A stretch of 64,000 nt of DNA from Maritimibacter alkaliphilus HTCC2654 (lineage in GTDB: Bacteria; Pseudomonadota; Alphaproteobacteria; Rhodobacterales; Rhodobacteraceae): positions 849,184 through 913,183 of the forward strand of contig NZ_CH902578.1 in the NCBI RefSeq assembly GCF_000152805.1, in the 5' to 3' direction. A program made the position numbers and the translations under genes. Positions 53,818-63,473 of the stretch are shown here, in pieces. Numbering within the stretch: position 1 is the first letter of the stretch; each line of letters opens with the position of its first letter. The notes under the pieces are model-generated. The model saw only the letters and a program-made list of their open reading frames with translations, had not been told where the DNA came from and did not search any database.

Positions 53818-56727
53818 ATGAAGCCGAATTTCGCGCTTGATTTCACCCATGACGGCATCCGCCTCCTGTTTCGCGCAGCGGGCGGCTGGGGCTATGTCGG
53901 GGAAGTGGCGCTGGACGATCCGAAGATGTCCGAGCATCTCAAGGCCCTGCGCGCGGTGGCCGAAGAGCTGGGTGAAGGCACCGTCACCTCCAAGCTCATC
54001 ATCCCCGACAGCCAGATCCTCTATACGACGCTCGAAGCGCCCGGCCCCGACGATGTGGCGCGCGAAGTGCAGATCCGCGTCGCGCTCGAAGGGCGCACGC
54101 CCTACCCGGTGTCCGAGCTTGTGTTCGACTGGCGGGCCGAGGGCGATGTCGCCCGCGTCGCCGTTCTGGCCCATGAGACGATGGAAGAGGCCGAAGGCTT
54201 CGCGTCGCAATTCGGGTTCAACCCGGTCAGCTTCGTCGCGCGCCCGGCCAATGGGGCGTTCTCGGGTGAGCCGTTCTTTGGCAAGACCAAATCCGCGCCG
54301 CGCATTCTGGGTGGCAACGAGCGCGTGACGCCCGATGCGACCCCGGTGCCGCGCAATCCGCGCCAGATCGACTTGCCGGGCGGCATGTCCGTGCCCGCGC
54401 CGACGACGCGCCCCGAACCCGTCACGGCGCAGCCCGCACCCGAACCCACGCCCGCCGAAGCCGAGCAATCCGCACCCGCGCGCCCGATGCCGGACCCGAC
54501 GCCCGCGTCGCGCCCCTCGGACCGTCCGGCGCTGGATGCCTTCCCGCGCGATCCCGGTGCGGACGAAACCGGCGAGGCCACCGCCCCCCGTGCGCCAGCG
54601 GCGGCGCGCAAGCCCCGTGCTACATCGGCCCCGCCCGTGCTCGCGCCGTTCCCGCCGACGCCGGACGACCCCACGGAAAACAGCGCCAAGCCGGCCTACA
54701 AACCGATCCAGCGGTCGCAGCCCGCCCCCGCACCGGACCGGCCGAAAGTGCCCGCCCCGGCGCGCGATCCCGAACCCTCCAAGGCCGCGCCGACCCCCGC
54801 GCCCAGTGTCGTCGCGCCGGCCACCGAACCCGAAACGCCGTCGTTCACGTCCCGCCGTGGCGCTCCGGCACCGGCGGCTCCTGCCCCGCGCCCCGCGCCG
54901 ACCGCATCGGTCGGGGTGACCGAGCCGCGCATCTCGGACATCGACGACAGCGCATCGACCCCCGCCAAGGGTGACGATGCCCCCCCGAAGCCCAAGCCCC
55001 TCGTCATCGACGACACCCGCCCCGCACCGCGCGGCCTGTCGGGCGAGGCCGAGACGCGCCGACAGGCGATGGCCCGTGCCATCAGCGCACCGACACCGAC
55101 GCCGGGCGAGGAAAAGCCGGGCCTGTTGTCGCGGGTGTCCTCCGGCATCAGCGGCCTGTCCTCATCCGCCGGGTCGCGCCTGCGCCGCCCGACGAAGGAC
55201 GAGGCGGCGACACCGCTCGCCCCGCTCCCGGCACCGCCTGCGGACCTCGGCGACCCCGCCCCGGCCCCCGCCGCGAAAACACCCGATCCGGCCCCTGCAA
55301 AGCCCGCCAAGGCGGACAAGCCGAAGCGTGCGCGCAAGGAAAAACCGAAGGACAAGGAACTCGACGCACGCTCGAAGGAGGCGGAATCGCTGACCGTCTT
55401 CGGCGCGCGCCGCACCCAGTCCACGCAACGCGGACGCCCGCGCTACATGGGCCTGATCCTGACCCTCGTCCTGCTGCTTCTCATGGCGGCCGCGGCGCTC
55501 TGGTCCACCGTCTTCCTCGACGACCAAGAGGTGACGCTGTTCAACCCGGACCCGGCCACGACACCGGCGGAGACCCCGGTGGCGACGGAAGACCCCGCTG
55601 CCACGACCGAAGCCGCCGTCGACCCTGAGCCAGAGCCCGAGCCGACCGTCGACACCGCCAGCGTTCTCACCGCCGAAGAGGCCGAAGCACAATACGCGGT
55701 CACAGGCGTCTATCAGCGTGCGCCCGATCCGTTGGGCGAACCCGAAACGGCACGCGGCGACGATGTCTATGTCGCCTCCATCGACCCCGAGATTTCGGCA
55801 AGCGACGCTTTGGCCCTGCCCGATCCGGGCACCGTGGCCGAAGCTCCGACCGATGCGCCGATACCGCCACCGCCACCCGGGACATCCTTCGACCTCAACG
55901 AAGATGGGCTCGTCATTGCCACGCCGGAAGGGGCCGTTTCCCCCACCGGCGTGATCGTCATTCGGGGCCGCCCCTCCGTGGTGCCCGCGCCGCGCCCCGA
56001 AGGCATCGTGCCCGAGACGCAGGACGATGCGGCCCTCGACTTGCCGGCCGAGACCCCGACGATCTCCCCGCAGGCCCGGCCCGACAACCTCGCGGAACTC
56101 ACCGAACGCGCGCAGTTGGGCGGGTTAAGCCGGGACGAACTGGCCGAACTGCGCCCTCGCGCCCGGCCTGACGGGCTCGACACGCAAGCCGCGCCCGACA
56201 CGCGCACCGCCGCGCTCGAGGACGCCGTGGAAGAGGCGCTGGACACGCCCGAGACGACGGCAGAGGCCGAGCAGACCGCCGTGATCGAAAACGCGACCGA
56301 ACTCGCCGTGCTCACCTCCATGCGTCCGGGCCAGCGCCCGTCGAATTTCGCGGCTCTCGTGGAACAGGCCGTGCAGAGCGCCCAGAACGACGAAGAAGCG
56401 GCGGACGAGGCCGAGGACCACTCCGACGGCACCACCGTCGTGGCCGCCGCCGTGCAATCGAACCAGCCGATCATCCCGTCGTCGGCATCGGTCGCGCGCA
56501 CCGCCACGATGAAGAACGCCCTCAACCTCGGTCGGGTCAACCTGATCGGCGTCTACGGCTCGTCCTCGTCGCGCCGGGCGCTCGTGCGGATGGGCAACGG
56601 GCGCTATGTGAAGGTGTCGGTCGGTGACCGGCTCGACGGCGGACAGGTCGTCGCGATCTCGGACACCCGGCTCGTGTACCAGAAAGGCGGGCGTCAATTC
56701 GCGCTCGACGTTCTGCCGCTGGGCTGA
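53818..56727 (+). CDS. Long single-pass protein with PilM/GspL-like N-terminus and PilP/GspC-like C-terminus
   Basis: A 969-residue protein. Residues 1 to about 145 look like the cytoplasmic actin-like domain of PilM/GspL proteins (KPNFALDFTHDGIRLLFRA, then ILYTTLEAPGPDDVAREVQ). Residues about 150-540 are Pro/Ala-rich and probably disordered. One transmembrane helix lies at about 543-565 (GLILTLVLLLLMAAAALW). The periplasmic part is acidic with repeated RPxN/RPDG units. The last 65 residues (NLGRVNLIGVYGSSSSRRAL) resemble PilP/GspC homology regions. ATG 53818 begins the conserved N-terminus; TTG 53773 is in frame. A role in envelope secretion or pilus-like assembly is inferred. Confidence 0.65.
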   Translation: MKPNFALDFTHDGIRLLFRAAGGWGYVGEVALDDPKMSEHLKALRAVAEELGEGTVTSKLIIPDSQILYTTLEAPGPDDVAREVQIRVALEGRTPYPVSELVFDWRAEGDVARVAVLAHETMEEAEGFASQFGFNPVSFVARPANGAFSGEPFFGKTKSAPRILGGNERVTPDATPVPRNPRQIDLPGGMSVPAPTTRPEPVTAQPAPEPTPAEAEQSAPARPMPDPTPASRPSDRPALDAFPRDPGADETGEATAPRAPAAARKPRATSAPPVLAPFPPTPDDPTENSAKPAYKPIQRSQPAPAPDRPKVPAPARDPEPSKAAPTPAPSVVAPATEPETPSFTSRRGAPAPAAPAPRPAPTASVGVTEPRISDIDDSASTPAKGDDAPPKPKPLVIDDTRPAPRGLSGEAETRRQAMARAISAPTPTPGEEKPGLLSRVSSGISGLSSSAGSRLRRPTKDEAATPLAPLPAPPADLGDPAPAPAAKTPDPAPAKPAKADKPKRARKEKPKDKELDARSKEAESLTVFGARRTQSTQRGRPRYMGLILTLVLLLLMAAAALWSTVFLDDQEVTLFNPDPATTPAETPVATEDPAATTEAAVDPEPEPEPTVDTASVLTAEEAEAQYAVTGVYQRAPDPLGEPETARGDDVYVASIDPEISASDALALPDPGTVAEAPTDAPIPPPPPGTSFDLNEDGLVIATPEGAVSPTGVIVIRGRPSVVPAPRPEGIVPETQDDAALDLPAETPTISPQARPDNLAELTERAQLGGLSRDELAELRPRARPDGLDTQAAPDTRTAALEDAVEEALDTPETTAEAEQTAVIENATELAVLTSMRPGQRPSNFAALVEQAVQSAQNDEEAADEAEDHSDGTTVVAAAVQSNQPIIPSSASVARTATMKNALNLGRVNLIGVYGSSSSRRALVRMGNGRYVKVSVGDRLDGGQVVAISDTRLVYQKGGRQFALDVLPLG

Positions 56728-56806
56728 CCAGGATTAACCGCCCGACAACTCTTCACGGATAAGACCGACATGACAGCCGGACTGGCGCGTGTTGGAGCTT
56801 TGGGCC

Positions 56807-58027
56807 GTGACAATTCAGGATAGACGACAGGAGTTCCGCCCCACCTCGGGCGAAGCTCCTTTCAATCTGGACGAGGTGTTCTTTTCGCGCACCGATGCCC
56901 GCGGCGTGATCGAATCCGGCAACTACGTGTTCCGCCGGGTGGCCCATTATGAATGGGACCGGCTGCTCGGCGCTCCGCACAAGATCATCCGCCACCCCGA
57001 CATGCCGCGCGCGGTCTTCTGGCTCTTGTGGGACACGATCAAACAGGGCCGGCCCATCGGGGCCTATGTGAAGAACCGGGCCGAGGACGGGCTTTATTAC
57101 TGGGTGTTCGCCGTCGTGATGCCCAATGGCGACGGCTATCTTTCGGCCCGCATTAAACCCACGAGCCCGCTCTTTCGTACGGTCGAGAAAGAATACGCCG
57201 CGCTGCGCGAGGTCGAACTCACCGAAAAGATCGAGCCGGAGGAAAGCGCACGCCGCCTGCTGGCCCGACTGGCCGAACACGGCTTTCCGACCTATGCCGA
57301 ATTCGCGGCCCATGCGCTGTCCGAGGAGCTGACCGCACGCGACACCGGCCTCGGTCGTCCGACCGACCCCCGCATGGATGCGCTGCGCGACACGATGGGC
57401 CATGCCGAGGCGCTCAAGACCGAGACCGAGGGGCTGATCCGCGATTTCAACGCCATGCGCACCGTGCCCCACAACCTGCGCGTCATCGCCTCGCGGATGG
57501 AACCCACGGGCGGGCCGATCTCGACCCTGTCCAAGAACTACGGGATCATGTCGCGTGATATGTTCGAATGGTTCGAGGCGCATGTTCTGGGCGAAGACAG
57601 CAACTTTTCGTCGATCCAGTCCTCGGTGATCCAGACCCTGCTGATTCAGGGGCTTTCGCGCCTTCTGAACGCCTGCGACCTGCAACTGACCTTCGAACGG
57701 CGCAAGCTGGGCCACACCGACCTTGAAACCGAGCGCGAGATTCTTCGAAACCTCGTCGACGCCTACAAGGTCGAGGCGAGCAAGGCCATCTCGCTCGTGC
57801 AGGACGAGGCGCGGCGCATCCTGTCGGCCTGCGACACCATGGAACGTCATGTGCTCGGCCTGTCGACCACCCGCGTCATGTGCAAGATCGAAGGCGCGCG
57901 CCTGCCGCAATCGGGCGAAAGCCTGACGGATATCATCGGTCAGTTGAAGGTGTTCCAAGACAGGATCAGCACAAGACTTGATCGCATCATGCACCTCGGA
58001 AACGAAATACGCGACAGGCTGGGCTGA
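56807..58027 (+). CDS. PAS-domain protein, Aer-like but without MCP signalling domain
   Basis: A 406-residue protein. Residues about 15-105 form a PAS domain of the aerotaxis type, with VFFSRTDARGVIESGNYVF, HKIIRHPDMPRAVFWLLW and DGLYYWVFAVVMP. The rest is helical, with SKNYGIMSRDMFEWFE and heptad-like patterns to the end, but lacks the MCP signalling hairpin and transmembrane segments. It may sense redox or ligand and signal by protein contact. The GTG at 56807 is chosen because GGAG sits 9 bases upstream. It sits between the envelope protein and the Kef-type gene. Confidence 0.75.
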   Translation: MTIQDRRQEFRPTSGEAPFNLDEVFFSRTDARGVIESGNYVFRRVAHYEWDRLLGAPHKIIRHPDMPRAVFWLLWDTIKQGRPIGAYVKNRAEDGLYYWVFAVVMPNGDGYLSARIKPTSPLFRTVEKEYAALREVELTEKIEPEESARRLLARLAEHGFPTYAEFAAHALSEELTARDTGLGRPTDPRMDALRDTMGHAEALKTETEGLIRDFNAMRTVPHNLRVIASRMEPTGGPISTLSKNYGIMSRDMFEWFEAHVLGEDSNFSSIQSSVIQTLLIQGLSRLLNACDLQLTFERRKLGHTDLETEREILRNLVDAYKVEASKAISLVQDEARRILSACDTMERHVLGLSTTRVMCKIEGARLPQSGESLTDIIGQLKVFQDRISTRLDRIMHLGNEIRDRLG

Positions 58028-58097
58028 ACGCGCTTTTCCGCCTGTCCGCCGCGCGCTGTGCATTGCCAATGTTACAGGCGGTTGCAAATATCGGCCC

Positions 58098-59990
58098 ATG
58101 GAAACCTTTCTCCTCAATGCCACGATTTACCTCGGTGCCGCCGTCGTCGCCGTTCCCATCGCCATCCGTCTCGGGCTCGGCTCGGTTCTGGGCTACCTCG
58201 TCGCGGGCCTCCTGATCGGGCCGATCACGGGGATCGACGGGGGCGAGACCGAGGGGCTGATGCACTTCGCCGAATTCGGCGTGGTGATGATGCTTTTCAT
58301 CATCGGTCTCGAACTCGACCCCGGCGCGCTGTGGGACATGCGACACAGGCTCATGGGGCTTGGCGGCCTTCAGGTGCTGCTCACCACCGGGGTCGTCACG
58401 GCGGGCGTCATGGTGCTTGGCGAAGGGTGGCAGGTCGCGCTCGCCGTCGGCTTGATGCTCGCCTTAAGTTCGACCGCTATCGTCCTGCAAACGCTGACGG
58501 AAAAAGGATTGATGCAATCGCCGGGCGGGCGATCCAGTTTCTCGGTTCTGCTCACGCAGGATATCGCGGTCATCCCGATGCTGCTCATCCTCCCGTTCCT
58601 CGCCTCCAGCGGCGCGCACCACGGCGGGGAAGAACATTCCAGCGTGTCCATCGTCGAGAACCTGCCAAGCTGGGGCGTCGCCCTCGTCACGCTCGGGGCC
58701 ATCGCGGCGATCATCCTCGGCGGCCGCTACCTCGTGCGCCCGGTGTTCAACTTCATCGGTCGCGCCCGCCTGCGCGAGATGTTCACCGCCGTCGCCCTGC
58801 TGATCGTCGTGGGCATCGCCACGCTCATGAACATGGTCGGCCTGTCCCCCGCACTCGGCGCGTTCCTTGCGGGTGTCATGCTGGCGAACTCGGAGTTTCG
58901 GCATCAGCTTGAGACCGACATCGAGCCCTTCAAAGGCCTGCTTCTGGGCCTGTTCTTCATCACGGTCGGCGCCGGGATGGACGTGCGCGGCTTCATCGCC
59001 GACCCCGCCCGCCTGATCGGCCTCGCGGTCCTGCTCATGGCGGCCAAGGCGGCGGTGCTCGCGCCGCTCGGCTACTTCTTCCACCTGCGCGGACGGAACC
59101 TCTGGCTTTTCACGCTCGGCCTTGCCCAAGCCGGTGAATTCGGGTTCCTGATGGTGACGTTCTCGGCCCAGCAAGGCGTCATCACCAATGCCATCGGGCA
59201 GGACGTGCTGACGGTCATCGCGCTGTCCATGCTGCTGACGCCTCTCGCCTTCATCGCCTACGATTTCTACGACCGACGCGCGTCGGAAAAGACCGAGCAC
59301 CACGAAGAGGACGAGATCGACCATACCTCCGACGTCATCATCGTGGGCATCGGCCGGTTCGGTCAGGTGGTGAACCGGCTCGTCCGGTCGGTGGGCTACG
59401 AAACCACGGTCCTCGACAACAACCTGCAAACCATTCAGATGATGCGCAAATTCGGGGTGAAAGGGTTCTTCGGCGACCCGACCCGCCCGGACTTGCTCAA
59501 GGCCGCGGGGCTGCTGTCGGCCAAAGTCCTCGTCGTCGCCGTCAACAGCCCGGAAGCCTGCATGAAAATCGTGGCGCACGCCCGCGCGCAACGCCCCGAC
59601 ATCCACATCATCGCCCGCGCCCGCGACCGGACGCATGTCTACGGCCTGTATCAAGCCGGGGCCAACGACATTGTGCGCGAGATGTTCGACTCCTCGCTGC
59701 GCGTCGGGCGCTATGTGCTGGAGAACATCGGCCTGTCCGAATTCGAGGCGCACGAGGCCGAGCGCATGTTCTACAAGCACGACCGCCACATCATCCGCGA
59801 ACTTGCGAACTACTGGGATCCCAAGCTGCGCGCCGACGAGAACGAGGCCTACCGTGAACGCGCCATGGCGCTCGATAAGGACATGGAAAGCGCGATGCTG
59901 ACACAGCTCATGGCGCTGGATCAGGACCCCAAGCCTTCGCGTGACGACGACTTCGACGAGGATGACGAAGACGAGGCGAAAGCCTCCTAA
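58098..59990 (+). CDS. Monovalent cation:proton antiporter-2 (Kef-type) with RCK domain
   Basis: A 630-residue CPA2-family antiporter. About twelve membrane helices span residues 1-390, with [31 protein letters not shown] and [19 protein letters not shown]-terminal RCK/TrkA-N domain starts with [19 protein letters not shown], an NAD-binding loop. It resembles KefB/KefC, which exchange potassium for protons, often gated by glutathione adducts. The C-terminal 70 residues are charged and very acidic. ATG 58098 is the first start of the membrane domain. Its stop overlaps convergent cobT by 4 bases. Confidence 0.88.
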   Translation: METFLLNATIYLGAAVVAVPIAIRLGLGSVLGYLVAGLLIGPITGIDGGETEGLMHFAEFGVVMMLFIIGLELDPGALWDMRHRLMGLGGLQVLLTTGVVTAGVMVLGEGWQVALAVGLMLALSSTAIVLQTLTEKGLMQSPGGRSSFSVLLTQDIAVIPMLLILPFLASSGAHHGGEEHSSVSIVENLPSWGVALVTLGAIAAIILGGRYLVRPVFNFIGRARLREMFTAVALLIVVGIATLMNMVGLSPALGAFLAGVMLANSEFRHQLETDIEPFKGLLLGLFFITVGAGMDVRGFIADPARLIGLAVLLMAAKAAVLAPLGYFFHLRGRNLWLFTLGLAQAGEFGFLMVTFSAQQGVITNAIGQDVLTVIALSMLLTPLAFIAYDFYDRRASEKTEHHEEDEIDHTSDVIIVGIGRFGQVVNRLVRSVGYETTVLDNNLQTIQMMRKFGVKGFFGDPTRPDLLKAAGLLSAKVLVVAVNSPEACMKIVAHARAQRPDIHIIARARDRTHVYGLYQAGANDIVREMFDSSLRVGRYVLENIGLSEFEAHEAERMFYKHDRHIIRELANYWDPKLRADENEAYRERAMALDKDMESAMLTQLMALDQDPKPSRDDDFDEDDEDEAKAS

Positions 59991-61003
59991 CCCTCGGACA
60001 CGCCCGCCTCGGCAAAGGTCGCCATGCCGCTGTGCGTGGCGACCGCACCCTTGAGCACGCCGATCGCCAGCGCGGCGCCCGACCCTTCGCCCAGCCGCAT
60101 TCCCAGCGACAGAAGCGGCGTCTTGCCCAGCAGCGCGAGAAGCCGCGCATGCGCGGCCTCTGCCGAGGCGTGACCGGCGACGGTATGATCCAGCGCGCCC
60201 TTCGCGGCCTGCTCAAGACAGGCCGCCGCCGCGGTGCAGATGAACCCGTCGAGGATCACCGGAATGCCCAGCACCCGCGCCCGCGCAATCGCCCCGGCCA
60301 TCGCCGCGACCTCGCGCCCCCCAAGGCACCTGAGCGCCTCCAGCCCGTCCGCGGACGCGCCGGGGTTGGCTTTCAGCCCCTCGCGCACCACGCGCGCCTT
60401 GTTGGCCAGCCCCGCGTCGTCGACCCCGGTGCCGCGCCCCACCCAATCCTCGGCCAAATCGCCGAACAGGGCATGGGCGATGGCCGCCGCCGACGTGGTG
60501 TTGCCGATGCCCATCTCACCCGTGACCAGCAGATCGGCCTGCGGATCGACGGCGTTCCAGCCCACCTGCAAGGCCTCGATGACCTCGGCTTCGCTCATGG
60601 CCGGGCCTTGCGTGAAATCCGCCGTGGGGGTGTCGAGCGACAGCGCGTGAACGTCCATCTTCGCGCCGAAAGTCTTGGCGAGTTGGTTGATCGCCGCGCC
60701 GCCCGCCTCGAAATTCGCGACCATCTGCACGGTCACGTCCGCCGGAAATGCCGACACGCCTTGTTCCGTCACCCCGTGGTTGCCCGCGAATACGATGACC
60801 TGCGGCGCGTTCAGGCCGGGACGCGCGTCACCGCGCCATCCCGCATACCAGATCGCCAGATCCTCGAGCCGCCCCAGTGCCCCCGGCGGCTTCGTCAGTT
60901 GCCCATTGCGCGCCTGCGCCCCAGCGACGGCCTTGGCGTCCGGCTGCGGCAGGTCCGCGAGGATGGCGCGAAAGGCGTCGAGCGTCTCGAAGGGGGCGGT
61001 CAT
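59987..61003 (-). CDS. cobT: Nicotinate-nucleotide-dimethylbenzimidazole phosphoribosyltransferase
   Basis: A 338-residue CobT, which makes alpha-ribazole phosphate for the lower ligand of cobalamin. The motifs [18 protein letters not shown] near residue 45, [19 protein letters not shown], the segment ITS-type [14 protein letters not shown], and [17 protein letters not shown] are typical. The general base Glu lies near the C-terminus in the [16 protein letters not shown] segment. It is divergent from cobS, with a 71-base shared promoter region, so the two cobalamin genes are probably co-regulated. Confidence 0.95.
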   Translation of the reverse strand: MTAPFETLDAFRAILADLPQPDAKAVAGAQARNGQLTKPPGALGRLEDLAIWYAGWRGDARPGLNAPQVIVFAGNHGVTEQGVSAFPADVTVQMVANFEAGGAAINQLAKTFGAKMDVHALSLDTPTADFTQGPAMSEAEVIEALQVGWNAVDPQADLLVTGEMGIGNTTSAAAIAHALFGDLAEDWVGRGTGVDDAGLANKARVVREGLKANPGASADGLEALRCLGGREVAAMAGAIARARVLGIPVILDGFICTAAAACLEQAAKGALDHTVAGHASAEAAHARLLALLGKTPLLSLGMRLGEGSGAALAIGVLKGAVATHSGMATFAEAGVSEG

Positions 61004-61074
61004 GGGCGTCTCCTGTTGATGTGTCGCGGGCGAAGGCTTACCGAGGTTTCATCAACGAGAACAAGGCGAAAGTC

Positions 61075-61830
61075 ATGGCCCGTTCCGACCCCCTTGCCAC
61101 CCCCGGCGACATCGCCGCCGCGCTGGCGCTTCTGACCCGGCTTCCGGTCCCGGCGGACCAAGCCCGTGGCGCGCGTGCGTCCTGGGCCTGGCCCCTCGCC
61201 GGTGCCGTCACGGGCGCTGTCGCGGCGGTCGTTGGCGGAGTCGCCCTGTGGCTGGGCCTGCCCGCCGCGCTTGCCGCCGCACTGGTTCTGGCGACCCAGA
61301 TCGTCCTTACCGGCGCATTGCACGAGGACGGGCTGGCCGATGTGGCCGACGGCTTCTGGGGCGGGCATGACGTCGCGCGACGCCTCGACATCATGAAGGA
61401 CAGTCGCGTCGGCAGTTACGGGGTGATCGCGCTGGTGCTCTCGCTCATCGCACGCTGGGCCGCGCTTGCCGCGCTCATGCCCTTCGGCGGCCTGTTCTGG
61501 GTTCTGGTCGCCACGGGCGCCCTCAGCCGCGCCCCAATGGCCGTGCTGATGGCCGCCATGCCGAATGCGCGGGGCGCGGGACTGTCGCAAAGCGTCGGCC
61601 GCCCGTCTCAGGCCACTGCGACCCTCGGCGTGCTCGTCGCTCTTGCCGCGGGCTTCCTGTGCCTCGGCACGAGTGCCCTCGCCCCGATCCTCTGGGTGTC
61701 GCTCGCAACACTCGCGATCGCCGCCATCGCGAAAGCCAAGATCGGGGGGCAGACCGGCGATGTCCTCGGCTCGGCTCAACAGCTTTGCGAAATTGCAGCC
61801 CTTGGCGCGCTGGTCGCCGTCAGCACATGA
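61075..61830 (+). CDS. cobS: Adenosylcobinamide-GDP ribazoletransferase
   Basis: A 251-residue membrane enzyme that joins alpha-ribazole to adenosylcobinamide-GDP in the last steps of cobalamin synthesis. The signature HEDGLADVADGFWGG lies near residue 83, followed by IMKDSRVGSYGVIALVL. Multiple hydrophobic helices fill the rest, with a late KAKIGGQTGDVLGSAQQ. The ATG at 61075 is preceded by AAGGCG; the earlier frame from 60877 overlaps cobT antisense and is not conserved. A bidirectional terminator follows. Confidence 0.93.
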   Translation: MARSDPLATPGDIAAALALLTRLPVPADQARGARASWAWPLAGAVTGAVAAVVGGVALWLGLPAALAAALVLATQIVLTGALHEDGLADVADGFWGGHDVARRLDIMKDSRVGSYGVIALVLSLIARWAALAALMPFGGLFWVLVATGALSRAPMAVLMAAMPNARGAGLSQSVGRPSQATATLGVLVALAAGFLCLGTSALAPILWVSLATLAIAAIAKAKIGGQTGDVLGSAQQLCEIAALGALVAVST

Positions 61831-61831
61831 A

Positions 61832-61861
61832 AAAACGCCGCCCCAAGCGGAGCGGCGTTTT
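61832..61861. terminator. Bidirectional terminator between cobS and carD
   Basis: Perfect arms AAAACGCCGC (61832-61841) and GCGGCGTTTT (61852-61861) with a ten-base loop. T residues flank both ends on the respective strands, so it suits both convergent genes. It starts just after the cobS stop. Confidence 0.88.
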
Positions 61862-61887
61862 CTGGAAACTTGAGTGTTTTGCGCGGA

Positions 61888-62397
61888 TCAGGCGGCGCGC
61901 GAGGTCAGAACGCCGTCGACCTTTTCCTGCGCGGCAGCTTCGTCTCCACCGGACACCGCAGCCACTTCGCGCGTCAGACGCTCCAACGCCGCTTCGTAAA
62001 GCTGACGCTCGGAATAGGACTGCTCGCGCTGGTCGTCGTTGCGGTGCAGGTCGCGCACGACCTCGGCAATCGAGATCAGATCGCCCGAGTTGATCTTCTG
62101 TTCGTATTCCTGCGCCCGGCGCGACCACATCGCACGCTTCACGCGAGCCTTGCCCTTGAGCGTATCCATGGCTTTGGACACGACATCCGGCGACGAGAGC
62201 GAGCGCATACCCACTTCGGTCGCCTTGTTGGTCGGAACGCGCAGCGTCATCTTGTCCTTCTCGAACGAGATCACGAACAGTTCCAGCGTAAGCCCGGCGA
62301 CTTCCTGTTCCTCGATGGATACGATCTGTCCGACGCCATGCGCGGGATAGACGACGTATTCGTTCGGGCGGAAATCAAGCTTCTTGGCTTTGCTCAT
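61888..62397 (-). CDS. carD: CarD-family transcription regulator
   Basis: A 169-residue CarD-family protein. The N-terminal RNA-polymerase-interaction (Tudor-like) domain has RPNEYVVYPAHGVGQIV and ISFEKDKMTLRVPTNKA. The C-terminal helical domain begins near VVSKAMDTLKGKARVKRAM, with the typical WSRRAQEYEQKINSGDL. CarD stabilises open complexes at rRNA and other promoters in alphaproteobacteria. ATG 62397 gives the conserved MSKAKKLDF start. A strong promoter candidate lies about 160 bases upstream. Confidence 0.93.
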   Translation of the reverse strand: MSKAKKLDFRPNEYVVYPAHGVGQIVSIEEQEVAGLTLELFVISFEKDKMTLRVPTNKATEVGMRSLSSPDVVSKAMDTLKGKARVKRAMWSRRAQEYEQKINSGDLISIAEVVRDLHRNDDQREQSYSERQLYEAALERLTREVAAVSGGDEAAAQEKVDGVLTSRAA

Positions 62398-62558
62398 CTT
62401 CAAGTACTTCCTTTCAGCACCTCGCGACCTGGGCGACAAAAACGCACGGTGCAAGGAAAGCTTCCTTACATCGTCGCGATTGTTTTTCGCAATTCAGGCA
62501 CGCCCAGATTTGGCCCCCAATGGGCGCTGGTCAGGTGTCATGGTTCACAGCGAAGTTC

Positions 62559-62586
62559 TATATAGCGCAGAATCGCCGAATTTCAA
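62559..62586 (-). promoter_or_regulatory. Candidate strong promoter of carD
   Basis: On the minus strand TTGAAA (62586-62581) and TATATA (62564-62559) are separated by 16 bases. A perfect TATATA is rare in this GC-rich DNA. The start would be near 62552, about 155 bases before carD. An 8-base GCGGATTC/GAATCCGC inverted repeat lies upstream at 62597-62627 and may end the fdxA transcript. Confidence 0.55.
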
Positions 62587-62684
62587 AGGGTTCACGGCGG
62601 ATTCGGGTGAATCCCCCCTGAATCCGCGGAGTTTGGCCTATGAAAGCCGCTGTTTTCGCCGCGCCGCAGCGCGGATCGGGCGAA

Positions 62685-63017
62685 TCAGCCGCCCGGCGCT
62701 TCGGAGAAGTACTTCTCCAGTTTGCCCTCTTCCCCGTCGCGCTCTTCGGCTTCGGGGAGCGGGTCTTTCTTCTCGATGATGACCGGCCAGAGTTCCGAGT
62801 ACTTGCGGTTGAACTCGACCCACTTCTCCGCTTCCGGCTCGGTGTCCGGGCGAATGGCGTCCGCCGGGCATTCCGGCTCACACACACCGCAGTCGATGCA
62901 TTCGTCGGGGTGGATCACCAGCATGTTCTCCCCCTCGTAGAAGCAATCCACGGGGCAGACTTCGACGCAGTCGGTGTATTTGCAGGCGATGCACTTGTCG
63001 TTGACGATATATGTCAT
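62685..63017 (-). CDS. fdxA: Ferredoxin FdxA (7Fe type)
   Basis: A 110-residue seven-iron ferredoxin. The first cluster set is [17 protein letters not shown] (Cys9 to Cys25) and the second is [12 protein letters not shown] (Cys40 to Cys50), fitting one [3Fe-4S] and one [4Fe-4S] centre. The acidic C-terminal half, with [15 protein letters not shown], is typical of the Azotobacter FdI-like group. It is a soluble electron carrier. ATG 63017 starts the conserved TYIVNDKCI. The helicase-S4 pair lies upstream on the same strand. Confidence 0.95.
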   Translation of the reverse strand: MTYIVNDKCIACKYTDCVEVCPVDCFYEGENMLVIHPDECIDCGVCEPECPADAIRPDTEPEAEKWVEFNRKYSELWPVIIEKKDPLPEAEERDGEEGKLEKYFSEAPGG

Positions 63018-63068
63018 GTCAGGTCCAGATACCGGTCGTTTCGGCTGTGCCTACCGCCCCCGGCGCAA

Positions 63069-63473
63069 TCATTCAAGCCGGGACGGATCGTAAAGACGTG
63101 CGTTGCGTCTATCTTTCGCACTGGGACGACCCTTTCCTTCGAAACCGGGATTCGCCGGAACGTGCGTTTCCTGCGGGCTCAGATCGTCGTACAGCGCCTG
63201 CGCCTCGGGGGCCGGTCCGCGCCGTTCGGACAAGGCCTTGAGCCGGACGACACGCACGCGCCGGGCCTGCGGAAAGGTCAGCACATCCCCTGCCCCGATC
63301 CCGTGCGAAGCTTTGGCGACCTTGGTCCCGTTCACCCGCAGGTGTCCGGCGGCGATCAGTTTCGTCGCCAGTCCACGTGTCTTGAAGAACCGTGCGTGCC
63401 AGAGCCATTTGTCCGCCCGCATCGTGGCGCGCGGCCCGTTCGCGGACGGCTGGCCCTCCGGCACCTCGGTCAT
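63069..63473 (-). CDS. S4-domain RNA-binding protein (Hsp15-like)
   Basis: A 134-residue protein with one S4 domain: MRADKWLWHARFFKTRGLAT (residues 18-37) and IAAGHLRVNGTKVAKAS. A basic C-terminal tail with KGRPSAKDRRNARLYD follows. It resembles Hsp15/HslR, which binds stalled 50S subunits carrying nascent chains; the precise role here is unproven. ATG 63473 overlaps the upstream helicase-family gene stop by 4 bases, so they are coupled. The fdxA gene lies 51 bases downstream. Confidence 0.85.
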   Translation of the reverse strand: MTEVPEGQPSANGPRATMRADKWLWHARFFKTRGLATKLIAAGHLRVNGTKVAKASHGIGAGDVLTFPQARRVRVVRLKALSERRGPAPEAQALYDDLSPQETHVPANPGFEGKGRPSAKDRRNARLYDPSRLE

